From assembly GCA_041821285.1 (NCBI GenBank), contig JBGUER010000070.1, positions 1-15,625 on the forward strand: a DNA stretch of 15,625 nt, written 5' to 3'. The position numbers were made by a program, and so were the translations under genes. The notes below the pieces were generated by a model, which saw only the letters and a program-made list of their open reading frames with translations, was not told the DNA's origin and did no database searches. Of this stretch, positions 8,252 through 15,151 are shown one piece after another. The stretch's first letter is position 1, and each line of letters starts with the position of its first letter. This DNA is from JAJBWD01 sp041821285 (GTDB taxonomy: Bacteria > Bacillota > Clostridia > Clostridiales > Clostridiaceae).

Positions 8252-8800
8252 TTATATATTATTTACAGTATTGGCTTTTCTTTTTTTCAATAATTCTAAG
8301 ATAATAATTGCAATGGCTCCTCCAAGTAAGGATATTATGATTTGTGGAGCTGTAAATGCCATACTTATCATTTTTGCACTTTCATCAGATATATCTAATT
8401 TTAGAATGTATATTAGTTTTACAGCGGAAAAACTCAAAAACAATACTTTTATTAATGTACCAAGAAGCACGCCTAGATATAAACCGAATTTCCCTTTTTT
8501 CATAACAAATGCAAAACCTGCTGAAAAAACTATATTACCTATAACTATAAATGGAGTAAATGGTATTAATGGTGCGGCTAGTGCACCTAAAGGAATGGCA
8601 AATAGTGGTATAAGTATACTTATTAATATTCCAAAATATAATCCACAAATATAGGTTGTAAGTAAAATTATAGTGCAAATCAATGGACCTATAAGTAATG
8701 GATTAATTTGAGTGAAAGTTCTACCAATAAGTTGGATTACTATTGCAAAAGCTAAAAATATTGATGACTGTACTAAGTTTTTTACATTATTATTTTTCAT
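8252..8800 (-). CDS. ECF transporter S component (substrate-binding membrane protein)
   Basis: A 182-residue, very hydrophobic protein with about five to six membrane segments and a short basic tail (LLKKRKAN). This matches the S component of energy-coupling factor transporters, which bind a vitamin, metal or cofactor precursor and work with a shared EcfA-EcfA'-EcfT module; none of these module genes is in the window. The N-terminus MKNNNVKNLVQSSIFLAFAI and PLGALAAPLIPFTPFIVIGN (92-111 or so) are of the general S-component type. I do not see the BioY, ThiT or RibU signatures, so the substrate is open. AGGGGGA lies at 8807-8813. It precedes the BioB/HydE-like enzyme and is itself preceded by a long leader with a terminator. 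Confidence 0.8.
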   Translation of the reverse strand: MKNNNVKNLVQSSIFLAFAIVIQLIGRTFTQINPLLIGPLICTIILLTTYICGLYFGILISILIPLFAIPLGALAAPLIPFTPFIVIGNIVFSAGFAFVMKKGKFGLYLGVLLGTLIKVLFLSFSAVKLIYILKLDISDESAKMISMAFTAPQIIISLLGGAIAIIILELLKKRKANTVNNI

Positions 8801-8925
8801 TTAAACATCCCCCTAGAATGAAAACAAGCATTTTTAAAGCTTATTTTTTATAAATTAATTAGTTTATATATTAATATATATTTATGAAAGTTTTAATTAT
8901 AAACCGAATACTTAAGATTTTAGAT

Positions 8926-8955
8926 AAAAAAACTTTCCTTAATAAAAGGAAAGTT
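8926..8955 (-). terminator. intrinsic terminator inside the leader of the ECF/radical SAM unit
   Basis: Read on the minus strand: AACTTTCCTT (8955-8946), loop TTATT, AAGGAAAGTT (8940-8931), then five T's. The 10-bp stem is perfect. It sits about 150 nt after the predicted start site and 125 nt before the ECF gene, with no gene of ordinary size before it, so premature termination (attenuation) is the natural reading. Confidence 0.82.
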
Positions 8956-9104
8956 AGCATCGCTCATCAATCTCACATGCATCACTCCCTTTACAAATCA
9001 GATAATTCTTTTTTGCAAGGTTATAATTTGTAATAGACAAATTTGTTAAGGATTCCCTTGATAAATTTGAACTCTTTCATTATATTTATAACTATTAATA
9101 ATTT
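8956..9104 (-). promoter_or_regulatory. structured 5' leader, riboswitch or attenuator candidate
   Basis: Together with 8801-8955 this fills the 457-nt gap between the ECF gene and the aldo/keto reductase gene. On the minus strand, a first hairpin pairs CAAATTT (9069-9063) with AAATTTG (9044-9038) around an inner AAGG-GAAT-CCTT. A second pairs TTACAAAT (9033-9026) with ATTTGTAA (8998-8991). A ribosome-binding-like AAAGGGAG (8992-8985) follows, then an ATG directly followed by TGA (8978-8973). A 20-codon frame opens at ATG 8982-8980 and runs through the terminator to a stop at 8922-8920. Another frame ends Cys-Glu-Ile-Asp-Glu-Arg-Cys-stop exactly at the terminator base but has no good start. 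I recognise no known riboswitch class. Confidence 0.5.
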
Positions 9105-9110
9105 AATAAA

Positions 9111-9140
9111 ATTATACTCCTATTTAGTGTAAAAGGTCAA
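9111..9140 (-). promoter_or_regulatory. promoter of the ECF/radical SAM unit
   Basis: On the minus strand the -35 is TTGACC (9135-9140) and the -10 is TATAAT (9111-9116), with an 18-bp spacer. The predicted start near 9104 leaves a leader of about 300 nt. It is back to back with the promoter of the aldo/keto reductase gene. Confidence 0.72.
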
Positions 9141-9156
9141 TGAATAGTTATATTTA

Positions 9157-9186
9157 TGGATTATCTTTAGCGAAATCTGGTATAAT
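9157..9186 (+). promoter_or_regulatory. promoter of the aldo/keto reductase gene
   Basis: The -10 is TATAAT (9181-9186) with the extended TG (TGG before it, 9178-9180). A weak -35, TGGATT (9157-9162), is 18 bp upstream. The leader to the ATG at 9258 would be about 65 nt. Confidence 0.6.
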
Positions 9187-9257
9187 AACATAAACATGAT
9201 GAATATTAATGAAAAGTGTTTTAGTGATATAGTAACAATTAAATAGGAGGTGCTTTT

Positions 9258-10250
9258 ATGGTATATGAAGCAAAATCAAATCGTTATGAAAAAATGAAAT
9301 ATAATTATTGTGGAAAATGGGGACTTAAGTTGCCGCAGGTATCATTAGGTTTATGGCATAATTTCAGTGATATTAATTCCTACAGTTCAGGAGTTGAAAT
9401 GATTAAAACAGCATTTAATCTTGGAATTACACATTTTGACTTAGCAAATAATTATGGTCCACCACCAGGGTCAGCTGAAACTTTTATGGGTAAAATACTT
9501 AAAAATGAATTAAAGGGATATCGTGATGAATTAATTATATCTACAAAAGCTGGTTATACAATGTGGGATGGACCTTATGGCGATGGAGGATCTAGAAAAT
9601 ATTTATTGTCTAGTTTAGATCAAAGTCTTAAAAGAATGAATTTAGACTATGTAGACATATTTTATCATCATAGGCCCGATGAGAATACGCCTATAGAAGA
9701 ATCGATGATGGCATTACATCAAGCAGTTGTATCAGGTAAGGCATTGTATGTTGGTTTATCAAATTATAGACCTAAAGAAGCTAAAATTGCTATTGATATA
9801 TTAAAATCTCTTGGCACACCATGTTTGATTCACCAACCACGCTATTCTATGATGGATAGATGGGTTGAAGATGGATTGCTAGACTTGTTAAAAGAAGAGG
9901 GCGTTGGAGCCATAACTTTTTCTCCTTTAAATAAGGGAATCTTAACAAATAAATATTTAAATGGAATTCCAAAAGATTCAAGAGCTGCAGGGCCTAGTGC
10001 TTTCTTAAAAGAGGCGGATATAACAGAAGAAATAATAGAGAAAGTAAAGATGTTAAATGACTTAGCGATAAATAGAAATCAATCACTTGCACAAATGGCT
10101 CTTGCATGGAATTTAAGAAAAGAAGAGGTTACTTCAGTGCTTATAGGTGCTAGTAAAACATCACAAATTGTTGATTCGGTTAATGCTTTGGAAAATTTAT
10201 ATTTTAGTTTAGAAGAGTTACAAGCAATTGATGATATTTTGAACAATTAA
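9258..10250 (+). CDS. YghZ/GPR-type aldo/keto reductase (glyceraldehyde 3-phosphate reductase-like)
   Basis: This is an NADPH-dependent TIM-barrel reductase of 330 residues, the normal size. It carries the catalytic tetrad D61 (HFDLANNYG), Y66, K97 (ISTKAG) and H138 (FYHHRPDEN), and the loop YGPPPGSAE (66-74) that marks the YghZ/potassium-channel-beta-like subgroup. Further marks are SGKALYVGLSNY, FSPLNKGILTNKYL and IGASKTSQI (cofactor phosphate site). Characterised YghZ enzymes reduce L-glyceraldehyde 3-phosphate and methylglyoxal, so detoxification is plausible but inferred. AGGAGGTG at 9245-9252 supports the ATG. It stands alone between its own promoter and the terminator at 10273. Confidence 0.92.
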   Translation: MVYEAKSNRYEKMKYNYCGKWGLKLPQVSLGLWHNFSDINSYSSGVEMIKTAFNLGITHFDLANNYGPPPGSAETFMGKILKNELKGYRDELIISTKAGYTMWDGPYGDGGSRKYLLSSLDQSLKRMNLDYVDIFYHHRPDENTPIEESMMALHQAVVSGKALYVGLSNYRPKEAKIAIDILKSLGTPCLIHQPRYSMMDRWVEDGLLDLLKEEGVGAITFSPLNKGILTNKYLNGIPKDSRAAGPSAFLKEADITEEIIEKVKMLNDLAINRNQSLAQMALAWNLRKEEVTSVLIGASKTSQIVDSVNALENLYFSLEELQAIDDILNN

Positions 10251-10272
10251 TTAGTAAATATATTATTAGTTG

Positions 10273-10306
10273 ATACAAGTATTGCTATTGTAATACTTGT
10301 ATTTTT
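10273..10306 (+). terminator. intrinsic terminator after the aldo/keto reductase gene
   Basis: ATACAAGTATT (10273-10283), loop GCTATTGT, AATACTTGTAT (10292-10302), then TTTT. The 11-bp stem is perfect. Confidence 0.85.
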
Positions 10307-10331
10307 ATATGAATATATATTATATAAGAAA

Positions 10332-10360
10332 TTGACTTGTACAATCTAAAGGAATATAAT
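10332..10360 (+). promoter_or_regulatory. promoter of the Trp-rich membrane protein gene
   Basis: The -35 is TTGACT (10332-10337) and the -10 is TATAAT (10355-10360) with a 17-bp spacer, close to the sigma-A consensus. A leader of about 100 nt follows. A second -10-like TATAAT occurs near 10439, so there could be two starts. Confidence 0.75.
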
Positions 10361-10469
10361 AAAGTTTGTGAAGAAAAAAACAATAGCTTTACAAATATTT
10401 TTTTTGTAATTGTTGTTGGAAACGTATACTGCAGTTTAGTATAATATTATTTTATGGAGGTAAGGAGTT

Positions 10470-11405
10470 ATGGGTTTTTTGTATGAATCAATAAGTATTA
10501 CAGGTTGGGGAATCTTAATTTTCGTTATTTTAGCGTTGATGGCTTTTAACGAGTTTGCAAGATCTACAAAATGGGGCGGAATTTTACTTTTTTTAATTGT
10601 TCCAATAGTATTAACTATTTTTGTATGGCCAACAACAGCAGCACCAGGAAATGAATATGGAACAGGTACTTGGTTTAATTGGGTAAAAACTTATTCTGCA
10701 CTTGCAGGATGTCTTGGATTTATGGCCATTCGTTATATTCCATCACTTGCAAAAAAGAAATGGGCATTATGTTTTCCACCACTTATTTTAGGACTTAATA
10801 TATTCGAAGCAGCTATTCGTGATTTTCAATGTTTTTCATATGGTGCTTGGAATGGACAATATGTGGACAACCTTTGGGTAATGTCAGGATCATGGAATAT
10901 CATGAATGGGATAGCTGGAATACTTAATATTGTCGCAATATGTGGTTGGGTTGGAATTTTTGTTTCTAAGGATAAAACAAAGGATATGATTTGGCCTGAT
11001 ATGATTTGGACTTGGATCATAGCTTATGATTTGTGGAATTTCGCTTATACTTATAATTGTATAGCGGATCATTCATTCTATTGTGGAGTAGCACTATTGA
11101 TTTCTTGTACTATACCAGCATTCTTTATAAAAAGAGGAGCATGGTTACAACATAGAGCTCAAACTTTAGGTTTATGGATAATGTTTGTTATGACAGTACC
11201 TTCATTTGCAGATAGAATAGCACCTGTACATACTACACATAATGCAACAGCATTTTTTATTGTAAGTTTAATAGCTTTAATTGCTAATGCTACACTTGTA
11301 ATATATCAATTCAACAAGATTCGTAAAAATAAACTTAATCCTTTAAAAGATGAAGTTTATGTAGATACAAATGCATACAAGGAAGTAGTTTCAGAAAATA
11401 AATAA
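10470..11405 (+). CDS. tryptophan-rich polytopic membrane protein, probably DUF5692 family
   Basis: The 311-residue protein has about nine hydrophobic segments (near residues 9-27, 35-53, 73-90, 97-115, 143-165, 176-194, 204-220, 231-246 and 259-280). It has no signal peptide and ends in a hydrophilic tail (KIRKNKLNPLKDEVYVD and on). It is unusually rich in Trp, with clusters such as MIWPDMIWTWIIAYDLWNFAY (about 173-193), and has conserved-looking charged residues inside the membrane part (NEFARSTKWGG, NIFEAAIRDFQCF, ADRIAPVHTTHNA). From memory it matches the family named DUF5692; I could not check. Function is unknown; buried acidic, Arg and His residues would fit a channel, transporter or membrane enzyme. 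GGAGG at 10456-10460 is the likely ribosome site. It is monocistronic, with its own promoter and terminator. Confidence 0.78.
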   Translation: MGFLYESISITGWGILIFVILALMAFNEFARSTKWGGILLFLIVPIVLTIFVWPTTAAPGNEYGTGTWFNWVKTYSALAGCLGFMAIRYIPSLAKKKWALCFPPLILGLNIFEAAIRDFQCFSYGAWNGQYVDNLWVMSGSWNIMNGIAGILNIVAICGWVGIFVSKDKTKDMIWPDMIWTWIIAYDLWNFAYTYNCIADHSFYCGVALLISCTIPAFFIKRGAWLQHRAQTLGLWIMFVMTVPSFADRIAPVHTTHNATAFFIVSLIALIANATLVIYQFNKIRKNKLNPLKDEVYVDTNAYKEVVSENK

Positions 11406-11413
11406 TATATAAG

Positions 11414-11455
11414 AAATATCCTATATCATAGTAATTGATATGGGATATTTTTATT
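11414..11455 (+). terminator. intrinsic terminator after the membrane protein gene
   Basis: AAATATCCTATATCA (11414-11428), loop TAGTAAT, TGATATGGGATATTT (11436-11450), followed by a T-rich run. The 15-bp stem contains one G-T pair. Confidence 0.85.
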
Positions 11456-11540
11456 TGAAGAAAAATAATAATAAGTAGTATATATATAATCCATACTGGG
11501 AAAATTATAGGTATAAAATTTTCAGATGGGAGAGATAATA

Positions 11541-12128
11541 ATGAAAAGTTTAAAAGGTACAAAAACTTTAGAAGGACTTGCTAATGCATATGCAGGAGAG
11601 TCTCAAGCAAGGAATAGATATACTTTTTATAGTAAGGTGGCAGATAAGGAGGGGCATAAACAAATTGCTGCAGTATTTATGGAAACTGCAGATAATGAGA
11701 GAGCTCATGCAAAGGTATTTTTTGATCTTATTGTGCAAGGTAAAGGTACGGACCATATAAAGGTAAATGCAGAGTATCCATTAAATTACGGTAATGCTGA
11801 AGAAAATCTTACTTATGCTGCTGATGGTGAAAAAGAAGAATGGGGAACACTTTATCCTCAATTTGCTGATATTGCAAAACAAGAAGGATTTTCTGAGGTA
11901 GAGATGGCTTTTAGAAAAATTATGGAAATAGAGAAAGGTCATGAGAAGAGATTTAGAGATTTGCATGATAGTTTGTTTAATGGAACTTTGTATAAGAGAG
12001 ACACTGAGCAATATTGGAAATGTAGAAATTGCGGCTATATATTTCAAGGAAATGAAGCGCCTAAAATCTGTCCTGCTTGCAAGCATCCGCAAGGATATTT
12101 TGAAATTATGTATAATACAAAAGCGTAA
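11541..12128 (+). CDS. rbr: rubrerythrin
   Basis: A 195-residue non-heme diiron peroxidase that removes hydrogen peroxide in anaerobes, taking electrons through its own rubredoxin domain; cytoplasmic. The ferritin-like domain has E20 (YAGESQARNRY), E53xxH56 (ADNERAHA), the acidic stretch near E99-E100, and E131xxH134 (EIEKGHEKRF). The C-terminal rubredoxin domain has CRNCGY (C161, C164) and CPACKHP (C177, C180). I start at the ATG 11541: MKSLKGTKTLEGL is the typical family N-terminus and GGGAGAG (11528-11534) precedes it. The in-frame ATG at 11526 would overlap this site. It stands alone between two terminators; its promoter is not clear. Confidence 0.95.
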   Translation: MKSLKGTKTLEGLANAYAGESQARNRYTFYSKVADKEGHKQIAAVFMETADNERAHAKVFFDLIVQGKGTDHIKVNAEYPLNYGNAEENLTYAADGEKEEWGTLYPQFADIAKQEGFSEVEMAFRKIMEIEKGHEKRFRDLHDSLFNGTLYKRDTEQYWKCRNCGYIFQGNEAPKICPACKHPQGYFEIMYNTKA

Positions 12129-12145
12129 TTAGTTTTTTGGTTATG

Positions 12146-12189
12146 TTATCATTGCAGAAATTTATTTTTCTTGCAATGATAATTTTTTT
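12146..12189 (+). terminator. intrinsic terminator after rubrerythrin
   Basis: TTATCATTGCA (12146-12156), a 15-nt loop, TGCAATGATAA (12172-12182), then seven T's. The 11-bp stem is perfect. Confidence 0.87.
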
Positions 12190-12264
12190 GTGGTAAAAAC
12201 AATTTATTAATTATTGATTAGAATAGGTTAATCACTTTTTTAAAAGCTTCATACTATATAGTGA

Positions 12265-12278
12265 GTAGGTAAACCTAC
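12265..12278. promoter_or_regulatory. iron-box-like (DtxR-family) operator candidate before the FTR1 gene
   Basis: GTAGGTAAACCTAC has perfect 6-bp arms around AA and matches the DtxR/SirR-like core TAGGTTAACCTA at all but one base. It lies just downstream of a -10-like TACTAT (12252-12257) and 26 nt before the iron permease start. A half-site-like TAGGTTAA (12224-12231) lies upstream. The -35 is weak. Iron-dependent repression is inferred from the downstream gene. Confidence 0.5.
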
Positions 12279-12304
12279 AAATAGTGAAGAAGAGGTGATA
12301 AACA

Positions 12305-13009
12305 ATGTTTGCTCCATTTTTAATATGTTTACGGGAAGGTATAGAAATATTTTTAGTTGTAATTCCAATGGTTGTTTATTTTAATAAAAATAAAATGTAT
12401 GGAATGAGTAGAAGTGTGTTTAAAGGAGGCGCTTTAGGAACAATTCTTAGCGCTATAATAGGATCTGTAATATTTTCACAAGCTGCTTTGTTAAATGGTC
12501 CTGCAGGAGATTTATTTGATGGTGTTTTGGGAATAATATTAGCAGGTTTAGTATTATATAGTGTAGTTATATTAAGAAAAAATAAATTTTTTGATATAAC
12601 GCCTAATCAGCAATTTGTTGCTTTAAGTAAAAAAGGGATATTTATTATTGCGGCCATAACATTTTTTAGAGAATTATTAGAAGCAACACTATTTATATTA
12701 ACAAGTTCTGCTAAATCGCCTGTACTTGTAGCAGGAGCATCTATATTAGGTTTAATTTGTGCAGCTTTTATAGTTTATATAATAGCTAAAGGAATATCTA
12801 ATCTTAATATAAATATAGTTTTCTACGTTCTTAATTTATTTTTAATAGGATTAGGAGCATTTTATTTTGCTGATGGATTAGAAGTATTGTTAGGTGGTTA
12901 TATTCCTGAGATATTTAAATTCGGTATACTAGTATACGCAGTTCCTAGTTATTTTTTAATGGTAAAAAAGGATTTAAAAAAATATATAAATTCTAATAAA
13001 ATAAAATAA
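12305..13009 (+). CDS. FTR1-family iron permease
   Basis: The 234-residue membrane protein has about seven hydrophobic segments and the two hallmark RExxE iron motifs: REGIE in the first helix (10-14) and RELLE (122-126) in the fourth. These are the ferric-iron-handling motifs of yeast Ftr1 and bacterial EfeU. It is somewhat shorter than EfeU (about 270-280 residues) and lacks the N-terminal extracytoplasmic domain of some relatives. No EfeO, EfeB or ferroxidase gene is adjacent, so its electron or iron partner is unknown. AGAGGTGA (12291-12298) supports the ATG. The palindrome at 12265-12278 suggests iron control. A terminator begins 24 nt after the stop. Confidence 0.9.
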   Translation: MFAPFLICLREGIEIFLVVIPMVVYFNKNKMYGMSRSVFKGGALGTILSAIIGSVIFSQAALLNGPAGDLFDGVLGIILAGLVLYSVVILRKNKFFDITPNQQFVALSKKGIFIIAAITFFRELLEATLFILTSSAKSPVLVAGASILGLICAAFIVYIIAKGISNLNINIVFYVLNLFLIGLGAFYFADGLEVLLGGYIPEIFKFGILVYAVPSYFLMVKKDLKKYINSNKIK

Positions 13010-13032
13010 AAACTTATTTTTTAATCATTTAG

Positions 13033-13061
13033 ACAGTTCTCAGAATTGAGAACTGTTTTTT
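13033..13061 (+). terminator. intrinsic terminator, twin of the one at 5360
   Basis: ACAGTTCTCA (13033-13042), loop GAAT, TGAGAACTGT (13047-13056), then T's. The 10-bp stem is perfect and its left arm is identical to the terminator at 5360. It lies 24 nt after the FTR1 stop and about 95 nt before the second rnj gene. Confidence 0.88.
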
Positions 13062-13156
13062 ATATTTTTATAAATTAAAGTATATATTCACCATAGAGAC
13101 ACAAAATATAACGATAGGATTATTTAAAAAGTTTTATAAAGGAGAAGGAAAAAATC

Positions 13157-14817
13157 ATGAGTGATAATAGTGTGAGAGTTATTCCTCTAGGGGGACTCGG
13201 AGAAATTGGTAAAAACATAACAGCTTTTGAATATAATGATGAAATAATAGTTATAGATTGTGGTATGGGTTTTCCAGAGGATGATATGTATGGAATAGAT
13301 TTGGTGATACCGGACATAACATATTTATTAAATAATAAAGAAAAGGTTAAGGGAATATTTTTAACTCATGGACATGAAGATCATATAGGAGCTATACCAT
13401 ATGTTTTAAAACAATTAAATGTACCTATTTATGGAACTAAGTTAACATTAGGAATAATAGAAAATAAATTAAAAGAACATAGAATATTTTCAGATTGTGA
13501 ACTTCATCAGGTAAAACCGGGAGAAACAATAGAAATAGGAAATTTTAATATTGAATTTATAAGAGTTACTCATAGTATCGCGGATTCTTGTGGTATAGCC
13601 ATCCATACACCAATAGGGGTTATATTACATACTGGTGATTTCAAAATAGATTATACCCCTATTGACGGTTTAGGTACAGATTTAGAGAGAATATCTAATT
13701 TGGGGAAAAATGGTGTAATTTTACTTATGGCAGATAGTACCAATGTAGAAAGAAGAGGGCGAACAATTTCAGAAAAAACTGTAGGAGAAACATTAGAGAA
13801 GATTATATCAACAGCAAAAGGAAGGGTTATAGTTGCTACATTTGCTTCAAATATTCATAGAATGCAGCAAATAGCAAATGCGTCTATTAAATATGGAAGA
13901 AAAGTAGTATTCAGCGGAAGAAGTATGGAGAATATTTCAAAGCTTGCAAGCAATTTAGGATATCTTAATATTCCAGAAGACTTTATTATATCTGTTGATA
14001 GACTTAAGGATTTCAGAAATGATCAGATAACTATTATTACTACAGGAAGTCAGGGAGAACCAATGGCAGCCCTTACTAGAATAGCTTTTTCAACACATAG
14101 AACTATTAGTATAGAGCCAAAGGATTTGTATATAATTTCATCATCTCCGATTCCAGGAAATGAGAAATTAATTGCTAAATTGGTAAATCAGTTATTTTTA
14201 AAAGGAGCAGATGTTATTTATGATGACCTTGAAGATATTCATGCTTCAGGCCATGCATATCAAGAAGAATTAAAACTAATGCATACTTTAGTTCATCCTA
14301 AATATTTTATGCCAGTTCATGGTGAGTATAGACATTTATTGCATCATGCTAAATTAGCTGAGACGTTAGGGATTGAAAAAAATAATATCTTTACTTTACG
14401 TACAGGGCAAGTTTTAGAGCTTAATGATAAAGAAGCTAAAATAAAGGGCAAGGTTATTACAGGTTCTATACTTGTTGATGGTTTAGGAGTAGGTGATGTT
14501 TCCAATATAGTCCTTAGAGATAGGAGAAATTTAGCTCAAGATGGTATGCTACAGTGGTTGTAACTTTAGAAAGAGAAAGCTACAGTATCATAGCAGGTCC
14601 AGATATTATTACTCGAGGGTTTGTGTATGTAAAGGAATCAGAGGAATTGATTAAAGAAGTAAAAGAAATAGTTAGAAAACAACTTAATATTTGTTTGGAT
14701 GATAAAATTATAGAGTGGTCAATATTAAAATCTAATATAAAAAGGTCCATAGAAAGATTTTTATATGAAAAGACAAACAGAAGGCCTATTATTCTTCCTA
14801 TTATAATGGAAATCTAA
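13157..14817 (+). pseudogene. rnj: ribonuclease J, second copy, frameshifted near its C-terminal domain
   Basis: The reading frame from the ATG at 13157 (site AAAGGAGAAGG, 13138-13148) keeps every nuclease motif: HGHEDH, VTHSI, HTGDF, TTGSQGEP, HASGH and HPKYFMPVHGEYRH. It then stops at 14561-14563, after 468 residues. Compared with the 5511 copy, one T is missing between 14550 and 14551: GGG ATG CTT ACA there, GGT ATG CT- ACA here. The frame continues from about 14551 to the stop at 14817 with the family's normal C-terminal residues (VVVTLE to ILPIIMEI). Restored, the protein would be about 552 residues. The cut removes roughly the whole C-terminal domain needed for RNase J oligomers. A GTG frame at 14554 overlaps the stop but has no ribosome site. 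The many silent differences from copy 1, with about 54 amino acid changes, suggest the frame was kept until recently, or that the deletion is a sequencing error. Confidence 0.85.
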
Positions 14818-14826
14818 TAATAAATA

Positions 14827-14871
14827 AGAAAACTGATGTAAAAAAATCTAATATCAGTTTTCTGTTTTTTT
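14827..14871 (+). terminator. intrinsic terminator after the second rnj copy
   Basis: AGAAAACTGAT (14827-14837), a 15-nt loop, ATCAGTTTTCT (14853-14863), G and seven T's. The 11-bp stem is perfect. It lies between the end of rnj and the convergent small gene. Confidence 0.87.
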
Positions 14872-14879
14872 ACAAACTT

Positions 14880-15011
14880 TTATGCATTTGGATCAGGGTT
14901 CTTATCAGTAGCAGTTGTTCTTAATGTATCCATACCTTGGCTATTGCCTTTATTGTTACTAGCAGGTTTATTTTGTTTTTTATTTTTAGCTTTGTTTTTT
15001 TTGTTTGGCAT
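14880..15011 (-). CDS. small Lys/Asn-rich protein of 43 residues, unknown
   Basis: The frame runs from ATG at 15009-15011 to TAA at 14880-14882. A strong AAAGGAG (15019-15025) lies 7 nt upstream of the start. The product begins MPNKKNKAKNKKQNKP, very basic, then SNNKGNSQGMDTLRTT, and ends DKNPDPNA. It is fully hydrophilic with no membrane segment or cysteine, and probably disordered. The composition recalls minor small spore-associated or nucleic-acid-binding peptides of spore formers, but I recognise no specific family. It sits between the terminator of the second rnj copy and the divergent UPF0158 gene, 140 nt away. Confidence 0.72.
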   Translation of the reverse strand: MPNKKNKAKNKKQNKPASNNKGNSQGMDTLRTTATDKNPDPNA

Positions 15012-15107
15012 ATGTGTTCTCCTTTCTATAAAATTATGTGGATTTTCAATTATAGCTTCACCAAATAATTAATAATTATGTATTTTACTTAGTGGTAAAA
15101 ATTAATA

Positions 15108-15116
15108 TGTTATAAT
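15108..15116 (+). promoter_or_regulatory. extended -10 promoter of the UPF0158 gene
   Basis: TGT followed by TATAAT (15111-15116) forms an extended -10. No good -35 is seen at the usual distance. Transcription from about 15123 would give a 30-nt leader to the ATG at 15152. Confidence 0.5.
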
Positions 15117-15151
15117 ATACAAAAGATATATTATATAAAAGGGGAATTTAA

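Noticed and set aside
8920..8982. 20-codon leader frame as a real gene
   Set aside because: Its SD spacing is only about 2 nt, and it reads through the terminator hairpin; I keep it only as part of the leader discussion.
8801..9104. Known riboswitch (SAM-I, TPP, FMN, lysine, THF, T-box, preQ1) before the ECF gene
   Set aside because: None of the conserved core sequences I know for these classes is present on the minus strand.
11500..11523. Palindrome-like GAAAATT...AATTTTC with TTATAGGTATAA before rubrerythrin, possible PerR box
   Set aside because: It does not match the PerR consensus (TTATAATNATTATAA) beyond A+T content, and the inner halves are misaligned, so it is not supported.
14554..14817. 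87-codon frame as a separate gene
   Set aside because: It is the C-terminal domain of the broken second rnj; it starts at GTG without a ribosome site, so it is not a new gene.
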